Source: an uncultured Persicobacter sp.
GTDB lineage: Bacteria > Bacteroidota > Bacteroidia > Cytophagales > Cyclobacteriaceae
Assembly: GCA_947498325.1 (NCBI GenBank)
Contig: CANMKE010000028.1
Span: 1 to 64,000 of the forward strand
Direction of reading: 5' to 3'
Length of the DNA: 64,000 nucleotides
Shown: positions 52,207-61,516 of the stretch, in pieces
Layout of the letters: each line of letters starts with the position of its first letter
Position numbering within the stretch: the stretch's first letter is position 1
The notes under the pieces: model-generated
Database searches by the model: none
What the model was told of the DNA's origin: nothing
The model's input: the letters and a program-made list of their open reading frames with translations, nothing else
Made by a program: the position numbers and the translations under genes

Positions 52207-52718
52207 AAGGTCTCTTTAAAAAACCTTATTCTGACGAAGACATTCAACTTTACGATTTTCTGCAAAATTGCCCTTTGCTTGCTGAGCTCAATTACCGTGA
52301 GCTTTCGGAATTCAAGCCCTTTCTATACCTGAGGGAGTACCAAAAAGATGAAGCCATATTTTTCAGAAATGATCCCAGCCAGGTGCTGTATATCATCAAA
52401 AATGGCGAAGTAAGCATGTCTGTGGATATCGAAGGAAACTTTGAGGAACTCGGCAGAATTGGTGCGTATGGGGCTTTCGGAAAAAATGCCCTCTTGCCAC
52501 ACACCCACCGACTCCACCACACCATCGTTACAAGCACCAAGGCGGAAATCTATGCTATTCCAGCCTCAGACCTCCACGATATTTTTGAAAAATACCCAGA
52601 GATTGAAAATAAAATGCTTCGTGCCCTGACGGTCTATTATAATGATTACATGAAAAAATTATTCATTGCTTACAAAAAGTCGAAAGCCTTTTTTGAGCTC
52701 AAGGATGTTTATCAATAA
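52203..52718 (+). CDS. cyclic-nucleotide-binding domain protein without HTH
   Basis: A protein of 171 residues. A cNMP-binding beta-roll (about 25-140) with 'LYIIKNGEVSMSV' and 'GRIGAYGAFGKNALL' is present, but no DNA-binding helix-turn-helix follows. The phosphate-binding Arg is not clearly placed, so ligand binding is uncertain. It begins at 52203 with ATGA overlapping the tilS stop, which implies translational coupling. An in-frame start at 52179 would lie inside tilS. Confidence 0.8.
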   Translation: MKGLFKKPYSDEDIQLYDFLQNCPLLAELNYRELSEFKPFLYLREYQKDEAIFFRNDPSQVLYIIKNGEVSMSVDIEGNFEELGRIGAYGAFGKNALLPHTHRLHHTIVTSTKAEIYAIPASDLHDIFEKYPEIENKMLRALTVYYNDYMKKLFIAYKKSKAFFELKDVYQ

Positions 52719-52837
52719 TTTAGTCCTTAGCCACTGATTTTATTTTCTTTTATCCCTTAAGCCTTTAAATTTGTTCACTTTTAAGCCTGTCCATACTTCA
52801 GGACTATAGCCATTATATTGCTTACTTACAGGGAACT

Positions 52838-54463
52838 ATGAAAATAATTAAAGGACAACTGGTTGATCTTCATCAAAAGATCATCTATCCTGCAGAAATC
52901 AAAATAGATCAACAACGCATCAAGTCAATCCGAAAAATCAAGGAAGCTCCAGCGCATTATATCATGCCTGGCTTTGTGGACGCCCATGTTCATATTGAAA
53001 GCTCCATGTTGATTCCCTCGGAATTTGCAAGACTTGCCGTAGTGCATGGAACTGTAGGAACCGTTTCAGACCCGCACGAGATCGGCAATGTGATGGGCAT
53101 CATGGGTATCCGCTTCATGATCAACAATGCCAAACAAACCAACTTCAAAATTAATTTTGGTGTGCCGCCATGTGTGCCCGCTACACAATTCGAAACAGCG
53201 GGGGCGACCATCACTCCCGAGGACGTTGATACCCTGTTCAAAAAAGATGGGCTGAAATACATGACCGAGTTCATGAACTGGCCTGGGGTGCTGAACAAGG
53301 ATGAGGACTGTGTCCGTAAACTTGATATCGCCAAAGCTTACGGCAAACCGATCGATGGCCACGCCCCTGGACTGAAGGGCGAACAGGCAAAAGCTTATGC
53401 CGATGCAGGTATCAGTACAGATCACGAATGCTTCACTTATCAGGAAGGTTTGGACAAAATTCAGGCAGGCATGAAAGTGCAAATCCGTGAGGGAAGTGCT
53501 GCAAAAAACTTTGAAGCATTGGTAGATTTACTCAAAGATCACCCTGAGCAGGTGATGTTTTGCTGTGATGACAAGCACCCTGACAACCTGATTGAAAATC
53601 ACCTGAACGATCACGTAAAACGTGCACTTGCCAAAGGCCACGACCTTTTTGATGTGCTTCGTGCGGCAAGTTACAATGCCATCAAGCACTATGACCTGGA
53701 TATCGGGTTGTTGCAGGAAGGTGACCCTGCTGATCTGATTATTGTAGATAACCTTGAGGAGTTCAACATTCAGAAAACTTACATCAACGGGGAGCTGGTG
53801 GCTGAACATGGCACCACTTTATTAAAATCTGTTCCGTGCACACCCATCAACAATTTTTCGTGTGCCCCAAAGGTCGTAGAAGATTTTGCCATTCCTGCTT
53901 CAGCGAAAAAAATCAACGTGATCGAGTGTCTTGAAGGCGAACTCATTACCAATGCCCTGACCATGGAGGCTAAAATTGAAGATGGCCAATATGTATCGGA
54001 TACCGAACGGGATGTTCTGAAAATGGTGGTGGTGAACAGGTATAAAAAAGCGCCTGTTGCCAAAGCTTTCATAAAAAATTTCGGACTGAAAAAGGGTGCT
54101 ATTGCCTCTTCCGTAGCGCATGATTCTCATAATATTATTGCCGTAGGAACAGATGACGAATCCCTTTGCCGCGCAGTGAACATCATCATCGAATCTCGGG
54201 GTGGCGTTTGTGCTTTCGACGGAGAAGATCAAACCGTTTTACCTTTACCTGTAGCTGGCCTGATGACCAATATCAATGGCTATGAAGCGGCACAACGATA
54301 TATGGCCGTGGACAAAATGGTGAAAGCCATGGGGGGTACATTGAACGCACCATTCATGACATTATCTTTCATGGCGCTGCTGGTCATCCCATCTCTTAAA
54401 TTAAGCGATAAAGGACTATTTGACGGAGATCAGTTTTGCTTCACCGACTTGGCTAAGGAATAA
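52838..54463 (+). CDS. ade: adenine deaminase
   Basis: A protein of 541 residues, amidohydrolase fold. The metal motif DAHVHIESSM has His50 and His52; later 'CCDDKHPDNL' and 'HDSHNIIAVGTD' match adenine deaminases of the Ade type. It converts adenine to hypoxanthine for purine salvage. ATG 52838. Preceded by a 119-base gap after the cyclic-nucleotide-binding gene. Confidence 0.95.
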   Translation: MKIIKGQLVDLHQKIIYPAEIKIDQQRIKSIRKIKEAPAHYIMPGFVDAHVHIESSMLIPSEFARLAVVHGTVGTVSDPHEIGNVMGIMGIRFMINNAKQTNFKINFGVPPCVPATQFETAGATITPEDVDTLFKKDGLKYMTEFMNWPGVLNKDEDCVRKLDIAKAYGKPIDGHAPGLKGEQAKAYADAGISTDHECFTYQEGLDKIQAGMKVQIREGSAAKNFEALVDLLKDHPEQVMFCCDDKHPDNLIENHLNDHVKRALAKGHDLFDVLRAASYNAIKHYDLDIGLLQEGDPADLIIVDNLEEFNIQKTYINGELVAEHGTTLLKSVPCTPINNFSCAPKVVEDFAIPASAKKINVIECLEGELITNALTMEAKIEDGQYVSDTERDVLKMVVVNRYKKAPVAKAFIKNFGLKKGAIASSVAHDSHNIIAVGTDDESLCRAVNIIIESRGGVCAFDGEDQTVLPLPVAGLMTNINGYEAAQRYMAVDKMVKAMGGTLNAPFMTLSFMALLVIPSLKLSDKGLFDGDQFCFTDLAKE

Positions 54464-54965
54464 AAAGAGTTAAAATATAGAAAAACATGATTTTTATTAA
54501 CTTTTTTCTTTTATTCATCAAATCTTAATGTTATGTTTATGGAGCTATAAGATAAATGGCTCCAATAACTTAACTGAAAAATTACAAACAATACCAACTT
54601 CTTCATCAATCTCGATGCCTCAAGATCATACTCTTGAGGCATTTTTTTTGATCCCCACTTCAGGGAAACTGCCCTTGATTAGTGTTGGCTTCACGGCCTG
54701 GCTTAGCAGGCTCGAACCTCCAACAAAAGTGTTCAGGAGTATTTTCAGCATTCAGATCAGCCTATTTTTTGAAGAAAATATTCCGAGATTACACAGGATA
54801 AATTTGATCGAATCTTGAAAAAGTTTAAATAGATTCTAATTCCATGAATGCTGAATAGTAGTAATTTACCAAAATAAGGAAGATTGAACTCATTGACTTA
54901 AACAGAATTAACCACCACCATAAAAAATTCCGTTTAGAAATTTATTACCCTACAAAATAAATAAC
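54464..54965. other. 502-base gap after ade
   Basis: It holds a strong terminator hairpin at 54615-54649, a small hairpin GGAGC/GCTCC near 54539-54564, and at 54783-54798 a short stretch that looks like a decayed copy of the 4381/7608 repeat (minus strand CTGTGTAATCT). No protein gene is visible. The distance of the terminator from the ade stop (about 150 bases) leaves room for a separate small RNA, which I cannot support further. Confidence 0.5.
54615..54649 (+). terminator. terminator downstream of ade
   Basis: A perfect 11-bp stem ATGCCTCAAGA/TCTTGAGGCAT, 6-base loop and eight T. Confidence 0.92.
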
Positions 54966-55973
54966 ATGAAAAATCTACTACTCCTCCTTTGCATCCTACC
55001 TGCATTGCTCTTCGCCTGTAAGGACAAGGACAGCAGCGCACCCACCGAATCGGCCAATGCAGAAATTGTTGCTTTGTCAGCAGCAACTATACATGGGTTT
55101 ACAGTTGAATACGCCACCAAAGGCGATGCCAATTTTGAGATCAAGCTCTTTCAAACGTCAAAAGACAATCCCAATATTTCGGATGTCAAGCCAGTATTGG
55201 AGTTGCCCGCACAGGCAGGTGACCACAAGGAGGTGATTAACAATGTCGTGCTATTTCCTGGTGTTACCTACACTGCGATGATGGCCGTCAATGGTGTCCT
55301 CGAAACCAACAGCGCAAAAGAGATTACGACCAAATTAGCAGACTTTAAAATCACTTATAAAAAGGTCGACGAACAGTCGTTCGACATCACAGAAACACCC
55401 GTCGGTTCTGGCGGAACACTGATGGTTTCCATGGATCAGAAATCCTTCGCACCCTTCACACCTTATCAGGTAAATAACATGAAACCACACACTGGGGGGG
55501 CCATGTACCTGAAGGTGGTAAACGACCAACAGGAAAGTAACACGATTGAAATTAAGGCAGATGAGTTTAAAAAATTCACGGCCATCAATAAAACGTCAAG
55601 CATTCAAACGGATGATATTAAAGAACAAAGTGTTGAACTTGACGGACAAAACTTACATTTCACAGTAGCCCTCGCTTCTGGCGAACAATTCGATCTGACG
55701 GTAAAATCAAAAACAGCAGACCAGCTTGAAAAGCTTTTTAAAAGTGATGAAGCCGCAGCGATTGGCACAAATGATCTGGAGGTAAGTGGTACACTGCAAA
55801 AGGATGGCAAGACTTATCAGCTGGTAGCTGATGGCATTATTGTAAATCAAGTGGGTCTCCTGAATTCTGGTCAGGAAATTGCCCTTTCGGGGATTTTCAC
55901 CTTTTATTTGGATGGAAACACGAGAGGCGCCGAAATACAGTACGATCAACTGATTTTCAGAGCAAACAAATAA
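54966..55973 (+). CDS. lipoprotein, unknown function
   Basis: A protein of 335 residues. The signal ends in lipobox LFAC (Cys18) and is followed by KDKDSS, similar to the lipoprotein export signal. The rest is beta-rich with no recognised motif; residues about 30-120 could be a fibronectin-like fold. Terminated at 56052. ATG 54966. Confidence 0.75.
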   Translation: MKNLLLLLCILPALLFACKDKDSSAPTESANAEIVALSAATIHGFTVEYATKGDANFEIKLFQTSKDNPNISDVKPVLELPAQAGDHKEVINNVVLFPGVTYTAMMAVNGVLETNSAKEITTKLADFKITYKKVDEQSFDITETPVGSGGTLMVSMDQKSFAPFTPYQVNNMKPHTGGAMYLKVVNDQQESNTIEIKADEFKKFTAINKTSSIQTDDIKEQSVELDGQNLHFTVALASGEQFDLTVKSKTADQLEKLFKSDEAAAIGTNDLEVSGTLQKDGKTYQLVADGIIVNQVGLLNSGQEIALSGIFTFYLDGNTRGAEIQYDQLIFRANK

Positions 55974-55982
55974 CTTTCCCTT

Positions 55983-56030
55983 CCTTCGGGCGGCCCGTCA
56001 TTATTGATCGGGAAAATTGACGCCCAAAGG
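55983..56030. other. structured element between the lipoprotein gene and its terminator
   Basis: CCTTCGGGCG pairs with CGCCCAAAGG (10 positions, one mismatch), and an inner CCCG/CGGG pairs inside. No T-run follows, so it is not a standard terminator. Confidence 0.45.
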
Positions 56031-56051
56031 CAGGCCCAAGCCAACTAAGCT

Positions 56052-56087
56052 AAAGGCCATCGCGGTTATTCCGTGGTGGCCTTTTTT
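56052..56087 (+). terminator. terminator of the lipoprotein gene
   Basis: AAAGGCCA pairs with TGGCCTTT, then T-run. The stem overlaps the 3' end of the convergent phosphodiesterase gene. Confidence 0.85.
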
Positions 56088-57301
56088 TGCGTCTCTTCCA
56101 GTATCGGTTGCAATACAGACAAATTCCCGTCAATGCCCTGTGGAATGCTGAGGTTTAAAACCCTTGCCATCAATGGATAAATATTGACATTTTCAAATGC
56201 GGGAATGGTCATCCCCCTTTTAAACGACGGGCCATTAGCATAAAAAATCGCATGCGTATCCTGTACTGCCGGGTCATAACCATGCGTTCCCGCCGACGGC
56301 TTTCTTCCTGCCTCCACAAACATATAATGCGGGTTGGCTTCCAGCCAAAAATCTGGCACATCCTGATGTGTATAATGCCAGTATTCAGGGGCATCCTTTT
56401 TCTGAATCACCCGATAGCGCCCGTCCGCATTAGCTTCCAGTGCTTTTATCAAGCCCGCGATATTTGTTTCAGCGGCAGGGTAAATCATCAATTGTGTGCC
56501 TCCAGCATTTAACACCTGGCAACCATTGAAGTCGGCCAGTTCCTGGTAATCAATTCCATGCGTTACTTCCACCATGCCGTGGTCAGAGATTAACAAATAA
56601 TCAGGGGCAATCCCTTTTTCATTCATCAAGCGGAACAACCGGCCCAAAGCCCGATCCACTTCGGCCATTGCCTGCTTGGTCTTTTTGCTGTCTGGCCCGA
56701 AATGATGCCCACTGTGGTCGGGTTCATGAAAATACAAAGTGATAAAATCAGGCCGTTCCCCTTCAGGAAGCTGTGCCCATTTCAGTACCTGATCAACCCG
56801 ATCGTTAAAAGGTGTGGACTCCCGATAAGGGTAGTAATAAGTCGGAAGGTGGCCTGCATGCTCCACCTCCGAGCCAGGCCAAAAATAACAGGCTGCAATT
56901 TTCCCCTGATCTTCTGCCAATTTCCAGATGGGAGTGCCACCATACCATCGGGGGTTATTCCGTTCGGCAGCATCACCGAGTTTAAAAGTGGCCTGATAGT
57001 TTTTTGAAAAAAAGGCATTATGAATCAGCCCATTATGACCAGGATAAGTACCTGTGGCTACTGCCCAGTGGTTGGGGAAAGTCTTGCTCGGGTAGCAGGG
57101 AATCAATGCTTCGGCTTTTACTCCTTCCTCTGCAAATTTCTGAATGTTTGGTGCCTGAAATTTCTCGGTGTAATCAAAGCGATAACCATCCACAGAAATG
57201 AGAATCAACGGATGATAATCCTTACCGGAAGTACTGTTGGGTGTGGATTTACAGGCAAAAAGACCGCCTGCGATCAGCAAAAAAATAAAGGAACGCAGCA
57301 T
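56066..57301 (-). CDS. ENPP-type phosphodiesterase / nucleotide pyrophosphatase lipoprotein
   Basis: A protein of 411 residues. The signal ends in lipobox GLFAC (Cys17). The alkaline-phosphatase-superfamily metal Asp38 (SVDGY), nucleophile Thr74 in SKTFPNH, and late SDHGM motif are present, as in type I phosphodiesterases. It probably cleaves nucleotide or phospholipid esters outside the inner membrane. ATG 57301 follows TTG 57310, which is not preferred. No promoter identified. Confidence 0.88.
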   Translation of the reverse strand: MLRSFIFLLIAGGLFACKSTPNSTSGKDYHPLILISVDGYRFDYTEKFQAPNIQKFAEEGVKAEALIPCYPSKTFPNHWAVATGTYPGHNGLIHNAFFSKNYQATFKLGDAAERNNPRWYGGTPIWKLAEDQGKIAACYFWPGSEVEHAGHLPTYYYPYRESTPFNDRVDQVLKWAQLPEGERPDFITLYFHEPDHSGHHFGPDSKKTKQAMAEVDRALGRLFRLMNEKGIAPDYLLISDHGMVEVTHGIDYQELADFNGCQVLNAGGTQLMIYPAAETNIAGLIKALEANADGRYRVIQKKDAPEYWHYTHQDVPDFWLEANPHYMFVEAGRKPSAGTHGYDPAVQDTHAIFYANGPSFKRGMTIPAFENVNIYPLMARVLNLSIPQGIDGNLSVLQPILEETQKKATTE

Positions 57302-57689
57302 GATATTCAAGGTGATGTTAATTTTTCAGCAAGTTAAAACAATCTTCCATAAGGTCGGCTGAGGTAGCCCGATAATCTTTGAGGAGAAAACGCCCTGTTT
57401 TTTAGTTTAATATTGAACTTTATAAAGCTGAGTACATCCCAAATCAATGGCTGTTTTCCCAACTGACAAATAAGTGCAACAAAGTCATTAAGCCCCATTT
57501 ATTGCCAATTCATCCATAAAAAGCTTATTTGATCAAGCCTGTTGATGCAAATTCAAGACACTAAAACTTCTCATTGTTCAAGTTTACGTCGGGAAGTCGG
57601 CAGTTTATTACGCTTGTTGTAAAATAAACAACAATTGAAATAATGATCGGATTTTCGCCCCAAAACCCGACAATAAGACGTTTTTGAAC

Positions 57690-57724
57690 AAAAAAAACCT
57701 GACAGTGGACTGTGGCTGTCAGGT
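57690..57724 (-). terminator. minus-strand terminator with no assigned gene
   Basis: CCTGACAG pairs with CTGTCAGG, and eight T follow on the minus strand. It would end a transcript arriving from the right, such as one spanning 57758-58003. Confidence 0.75.
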
Positions 57725-57757
57725 AAATACTTCTCTTGTGGAATGGAATGTATTTCT

Positions 57758-58003
57758 TTAGATCGGTTTGATCAATTTATCGAATGTATAAATGTTATAA
57801 CTCGAAAAAGTGCTTGCAGGTTTCAGACATTTATTAAAAAAATATAAATTTCTCATTAAGCACCGATTGTTTTCATTTAAAAGTAGGCTCACACGCTTTT
57901 TAAAGGGGTACTCCCGTTTCATGCCTCCACAGGAAAACGACATCAATTTGCACTTTATCAACATCATTAAGCGCATTTTTTTAAACTTCCCATCCTGCTG
58001 CAA
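57758..58003 (-). CDS. doubtful small open frame
   Basis: A frame of 81 codons starting at TTG 58003 (internal ATG starts also exist). The peptide is rich in Lys, Phe, Asn and Leu and shows no known motif. Support comes only from its position between two minus-strand terminators. It may be a non-coding transcript or chance. Confidence 0.2.
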   Translation of the reverse strand: MQQDGKFKKMRLMMLIKCKLMSFSCGGMKREYPFKKRVSLLLNENNRCLMRNLYFFNKCLKPASTFSSYNIYTFDKLIKPI

Positions 58004-58064
58004 ATTCGGATTACTGGAATTGTTCTTGAATTATTGATCTACAATACCCCAAACTTTCAGTTAC

Positions 58065-58096
58065 AAAAAAAGCGACCTCATCTCTGAAGTCGCTTT
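58065..58096 (-). terminator. terminator of the glycyl-tRNA synthetase gene
   Basis: AAAGCGAC pairs with GTCGCTTT, then a T-run on the minus strand. Confidence 0.88.
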
Positions 58097-58120
58097 AAAT
58101 ATTTTTATGACAGGCAGTGC

Positions 58121-59599
58121 TTAGTCTTCCAACTCACGGAAAATCTTAGAAATAGAAACCGCTTCGCCGATCACTTTACGCAAATCTGCAATCGCCACAC
58201 GTTCTTGCTCCATAGAGTCGCGGTGACGGATGGTTACTGTTTTGTCTTCCAAAGTTTGGTGATCTACTGCAATACAGAAAGGCGTACCGATCAAATCCTG
58301 ACGAGTATAACGCTTACCGATAGATTGCTGCTCCTCATATACCAAATTGAAATCGTATTTCAGGTCATTGAAAATCTCTTTCGCTACATCTGGTAAACCA
58401 TCTTTTTTCGTCAATGGGAAAATCGCTGCTTTTACAGGGGCAAGGGCAGGGTGGAACTTCAAGAAAGTACGTTTTTTCGCTTTCTCTCCTTCGCCAACCA
58501 TTTCTTCAGTAAAGGCATTGAACATGGTCATCAAGAACAAGCGGTCAGCACCAATAGAGGTTTCTACCACATAAGGAATATAGTTCTTGTTGATCTCAGT
58601 ATCGAAATACTGCTGTTTCTTTCTCGAGAACTCCTGATGTTGTGTTAAATCGAAATCCGTACGAGAGTGGATTCCCTCCACTTCTTTAAAGCCAAATGGG
58701 AATTTGTACTCGATATCCGCTGCTGCATTGGCATAGTGCGCCAATTTCTCGTGATCGTGGAAACGCAAACGATCCTGAGGAACACCCAGAACTTTGTGCC
58801 ATTGCATGCGGCTTTCTTTCCACTTTTCGTACCACTCCATTTCTTCTCCTGGACGAACGAAAAATTGCATTTCCATTTGCTCAAACTCACGCATACGGAA
58901 GATGAACTGACGCGCAACGATCTCGTTACGGAATGCTTTACCGATCTGAGCGATACCGAAAGGCACCTTCATACGGGCTGTTTTCTGAACATTCAGGAAG
59001 TTTACAAAAATACCCTGCGCCGTCTCAGGACGAAGATAAACGGTACTTGAATCATCGGCTACTGAACCGATTTGCGTCGAGAACATCAAGTTGAACTGGC
59101 GAACTTCTGTCCAGTTGCATGTTCCTGAGATTGGACAAACAATCTCCTTGTCGATGATCAACTGACGAACAGCTTCAAGATCTTCCGCCTCCAGCAAACG
59201 TCCCAATTCCTGCTCCAAAGCTTTCGCCTCTTCCGCTTTGCCTTCTTCTTCCAATTTGGCTGCAAACTCCTCCACCAATACATCGGCGCGGTAACGCTTA
59301 TTGGAATCTTTGTTATCGATCATCGGATCGTTGAAAGAATCCACGTGCCCTGAGGCCTTCCACGTTGTAGGGTGCATGAAGATTGATGCATCGATACCGA
59401 CAACATTGGAGTTCAGGCGAGTCATTGACTGCCACCAAACGTCTTTAAGGTTTTTCTTCAATTCCACCCCGTATGCTCCGTAATCATAAACTGCCTGCAG
59501 GCCGTCATAGATTTCAGAGGATGGATATACGAATCCGTACTCTTTTGCGTGCGAAATAATGTCCTTTAAGGCGCCGTTTTCTTCTTGTTGTTTAGCCAT
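58121..59599 (-). CDS. glyQS: glycyl-tRNA synthetase (dimeric, eukaryote-like type)
   Basis: A protein of 492 residues, class II synthetase of the alpha2 type, not the GlyQ/GlyS heterotetramer. Motifs: 'RPETAQGIFVNF', motif 2 'FRNEIVARQFIFRMREFEQMEMQFFV', and the C-terminal anticodon domain (about 385-490). It charges tRNA-Gly, of which five copies lie at the start of this window. ATG 59599; -7 element at 59673-59680. Confidence 0.96.
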   Translation of the reverse strand: MAKQQEENGALKDIISHAKEYGFVYPSSEIYDGLQAVYDYGAYGVELKKNLKDVWWQSMTRLNSNVVGIDASIFMHPTTWKASGHVDSFNDPMIDNKDSNKRYRADVLVEEFAAKLEEEGKAEEAKALEQELGRLLEAEDLEAVRQLIIDKEIVCPISGTCNWTEVRQFNLMFSTQIGSVADDSSTVYLRPETAQGIFVNFLNVQKTARMKVPFGIAQIGKAFRNEIVARQFIFRMREFEQMEMQFFVRPGEEMEWYEKWKESRMQWHKVLGVPQDRLRFHDHEKLAHYANAAADIEYKFPFGFKEVEGIHSRTDFDLTQHQEFSRKKQQYFDTEINKNYIPYVVETSIGADRLFLMTMFNAFTEEMVGEGEKAKKRTFLKFHPALAPVKAAIFPLTKKDGLPDVAKEIFNDLKYDFNLVYEEQQSIGKRYTRQDLIGTPFCIAVDHQTLEDKTVTIRHRDSMEQERVAIADLRKVIGEAVSISKIFRELED

Positions 59600-59672
59600 C
59601 TTGGAAAAATATATATTGATTCTTTGAATTGCTTATTTAATCATGGGCAGCAGGCCGCTGCCACATTGCTTG

Positions 59673-59680
59673 CAAATATA
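59673..59680 (-). promoter_or_regulatory. -7 promoter element of the glycyl-tRNA synthetase gene
   Basis: The minus strand reads TATATTTG, followed by C, giving a leader of about 70 bases. Confidence 0.5.
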
Positions 59681-59708
59681 AGGAATGTCCTTGACAATTA
59701 AGGAGTAT

Positions 59709-60470
59709 TTAAGTCCTCCTCACGAGGGTAGAGTTGAAAAATTCATCTTGATGCACCAAATCATAACCACGTTCAATCCATGCTTCAAGCGCTTCCCGCA
59801 TCCGCAGTAGCGCATTTTCATCCTGCGGGTGATTGACCTCATCAAATTCCACACAAAGGATTTTAGGGTAAAGCCCTTCGCTCAGCAGGTTATTCATCAC
59901 CGTATATTCAGCCCCTTCAATGTCTATTTTGAGCATATCTATTTGCTGATGCCCCAGCTTGCCCATCAGTTGCTGAGTGCTGTAAACCTGGGCCTCGAAG
60001 TACTGATCGGTCTTTTGCAGGTTTACCGCTGAATGCGACACATGGGAAGGATCCGCCGGGGTGTAAAATCTCAACACCGAATCCCTGTCCCAAATTCCCC
60101 ACTCATGAAACTGCACCATCTCCAACACTTTCGGCGTAGCAGGGTAGGCCCATGCGCCATTATAAATCGACATCGCCTTTCGCTGCCGCATAGCACTTTC
60201 CGCCTTTTTAAAGTGTTCCACTGCCCGTGGAGTAGGATCAAAAATATGCACCTCGCATTCATATTTCTCTGCCAGCAGCAAATCAAAACTGATATCTTCC
60301 CCCGCTCCTGCGCAATAGCAGACCGATTTACTGTTCAGCACCCCTTTGGGTACCACCCAGCCCCCGTATGCTGAGCCCAATCGCTCAATGGGTATCTTTT
60401 TTATAGAGAAATATCTGCGGAGTTTCCACCATGCTTTCGCCAGCATATACTGCTGAATGATCCTGTTCAT
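59709..60470 (-). CDS. FkbM-family methyltransferase
   Basis: A protein of 253 residues. CYCAGAGEDISFD (SAM-binding loop), VHIFDPTPRAVEHF and the FkbM motif MLKIDIEGAEYTVMNNLL are present. FkbM enzymes O-methylate sugars or metabolites. It is divergent from a second methyltransferase gene (60652), suggesting a shared control region at 60471-60651. ATG 60470. Substrate unknown. Confidence 0.88.
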   Translation of the reverse strand: MNRIIQQYMLAKAWWKLRRYFSIKKIPIERLGSAYGGWVVPKGVLNSKSVCYCAGAGEDISFDLLLAEKYECEVHIFDPTPRAVEHFKKAESAMRQRKAMSIYNGAWAYPATPKVLEMVQFHEWGIWDRDSVLRFYTPADPSHVSHSAVNLQKTDQYFEAQVYSTQQLMGKLGHQQIDMLKIDIEGAEYTVMNNLLSEGLYPKILCVEFDEVNHPQDENALLRMREALEAWIERGYDLVHQDEFFNSTLVRRT

Positions 60471-60651
60471 ATTGTGTAGTGCCGTTAAAAAATATTGATT
60501 GCTAATTTCATTGCGGGGATCACTTTAATATTGCCTCTTATTTTTTAAATTCGTGAAATTTATGGAAAAGCAAAAAATATTCGCCGCTCTTCAAGTTAAC
60601 CATCAAGCTTTTATTTATAAAGGCGATACGGAAAATTAATCAACTTTATAA

Positions 60652-61305
60652 ATGAGTTTTATCAAAAAAGCCTTGCGTAAAAACCGTTTCACAGCACGGT
60701 TACTTAATATCTATTTTTTAAACCGATTTTACCTCGAACCAAAAGGCTGGACAGAAAGCAGGTTCACCGGACAGTCGATTGATGGAAATAACGAGCCCAT
60801 CCCATGGTTTTCCTATGCCTGTATTCATTTCATTTCAGCGCGTATTCTTCCTGCCAAGGAGCTCACCGTTTATGAATATGGTATGGGTAACTCCACCAAA
60901 TGGTTTGCACAAAGGGCCAAGCGCGTTGTTTCTGTTGATCACGACAAAAGTTACTTCGAGTACATTTCTCCTGTAATTGCCAAAATAAAAAATGCGAAAG
61001 CCTTTCTTGAAGAAGATACCAACAACGGCTACATCAAGCACCTGCAGCAGCAAGAGACCGCTTTTGATATTATCGTGATTGATGGCCGAAACCGCAATGC
61101 CTGTGCGCCTGTTGCATTGAGCAAGCTGACCTCGAGGGGAGTGATTATATGGGATAATTCCGACCGACCAGAATACCAGCCGGGGATTCAGAAAATCCTT
61201 GATGCTGGCTTCAGGAAAATTGATTTTCATGGCCATTCGCCCATTAGTTTTGAAGAAACCATGACCAGCATTTACTACAAAGAAGGAAACTGTCTCGATA
61301 TCTAA
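60652..61305 (+). CDS. SAM-dependent methyltransferase-like protein
   Basis: A protein of 217 residues. VYEYGMGNSTKWFAQ is a Rossmann SAM-binding loop, followed by VVSVDHD, DIIVIDGRNRNACAP and GVIIWDNSDRPEYQ; the order is as in class I methyltransferases close to the FkbM group. Substrate unknown. Divergent from the FkbM gene. Confidence 0.8.
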   Translation: MSFIKKALRKNRFTARLLNIYFLNRFYLEPKGWTESRFTGQSIDGNNEPIPWFSYACIHFISARILPAKELTVYEYGMGNSTKWFAQRAKRVVSVDHDKSYFEYISPVIAKIKNAKAFLEEDTNNGYIKHLQQQETAFDIIVIDGRNRNACAPVALSKLTSRGVIIWDNSDRPEYQPGIQKILDAGFRKIDFHGHSPISFEETMTSIYYKEGNCLDI

Positions 61306-61460
61306 AACCGTGATTGGTAAGGGACAATAAAATGGCCCGCGGTGGACATTCCTTCTGATTCTTCAAAAGGGCTTTTGGACTGAAGTACCGTAGGCCTACT
61401 TAAAAAGTGTCGGATTTTAACCGGTAAAAACGAACAACGAAATAACAGTTAGTCATTCAT

Positions 61461-61500
61461 AAAAAAAGCCAATGAGTTCAATGACCCATTGGCTTTTTTT
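61461..61500. terminator. bidirectional terminator before the antiporter gene end
   Basis: Long stem, AAAAAAAGCCAATG/CATTGGCTTTTTTT, effective on the minus strand for the antiporter gene. Confidence 0.9.
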
Positions 61501-61516
61501 GTGTCTTTCAACGGAC

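Larger units (their letters stand above)
57302..58120. other. 819-base gap between the phosphodiesterase and GlyRS genes
   Basis: The stretch is AT-rich with two minus-strand terminators, at 57690-57724 and 58065-58096. Only one weak frame (57758-58003, minus) lies between them. The 57302-57690 part shows no gene. Confidence 0.5.

Noticed and set aside
54690-54725. Sequence resembling a tRNA T-arm (minus strand GGTTCGAGCCTGCT)
   Set aside because: The T-stem does not pair properly and no acceptor, D-arm or anticodon arm can be built around it.
57810-58037. 75-codon plus-strand frame in the gap before the GlyRS gene
   Set aside because: Low-complexity Lys/Phe/Leu composition, no promoter element, and overlap with another weak frame on the opposite strand.
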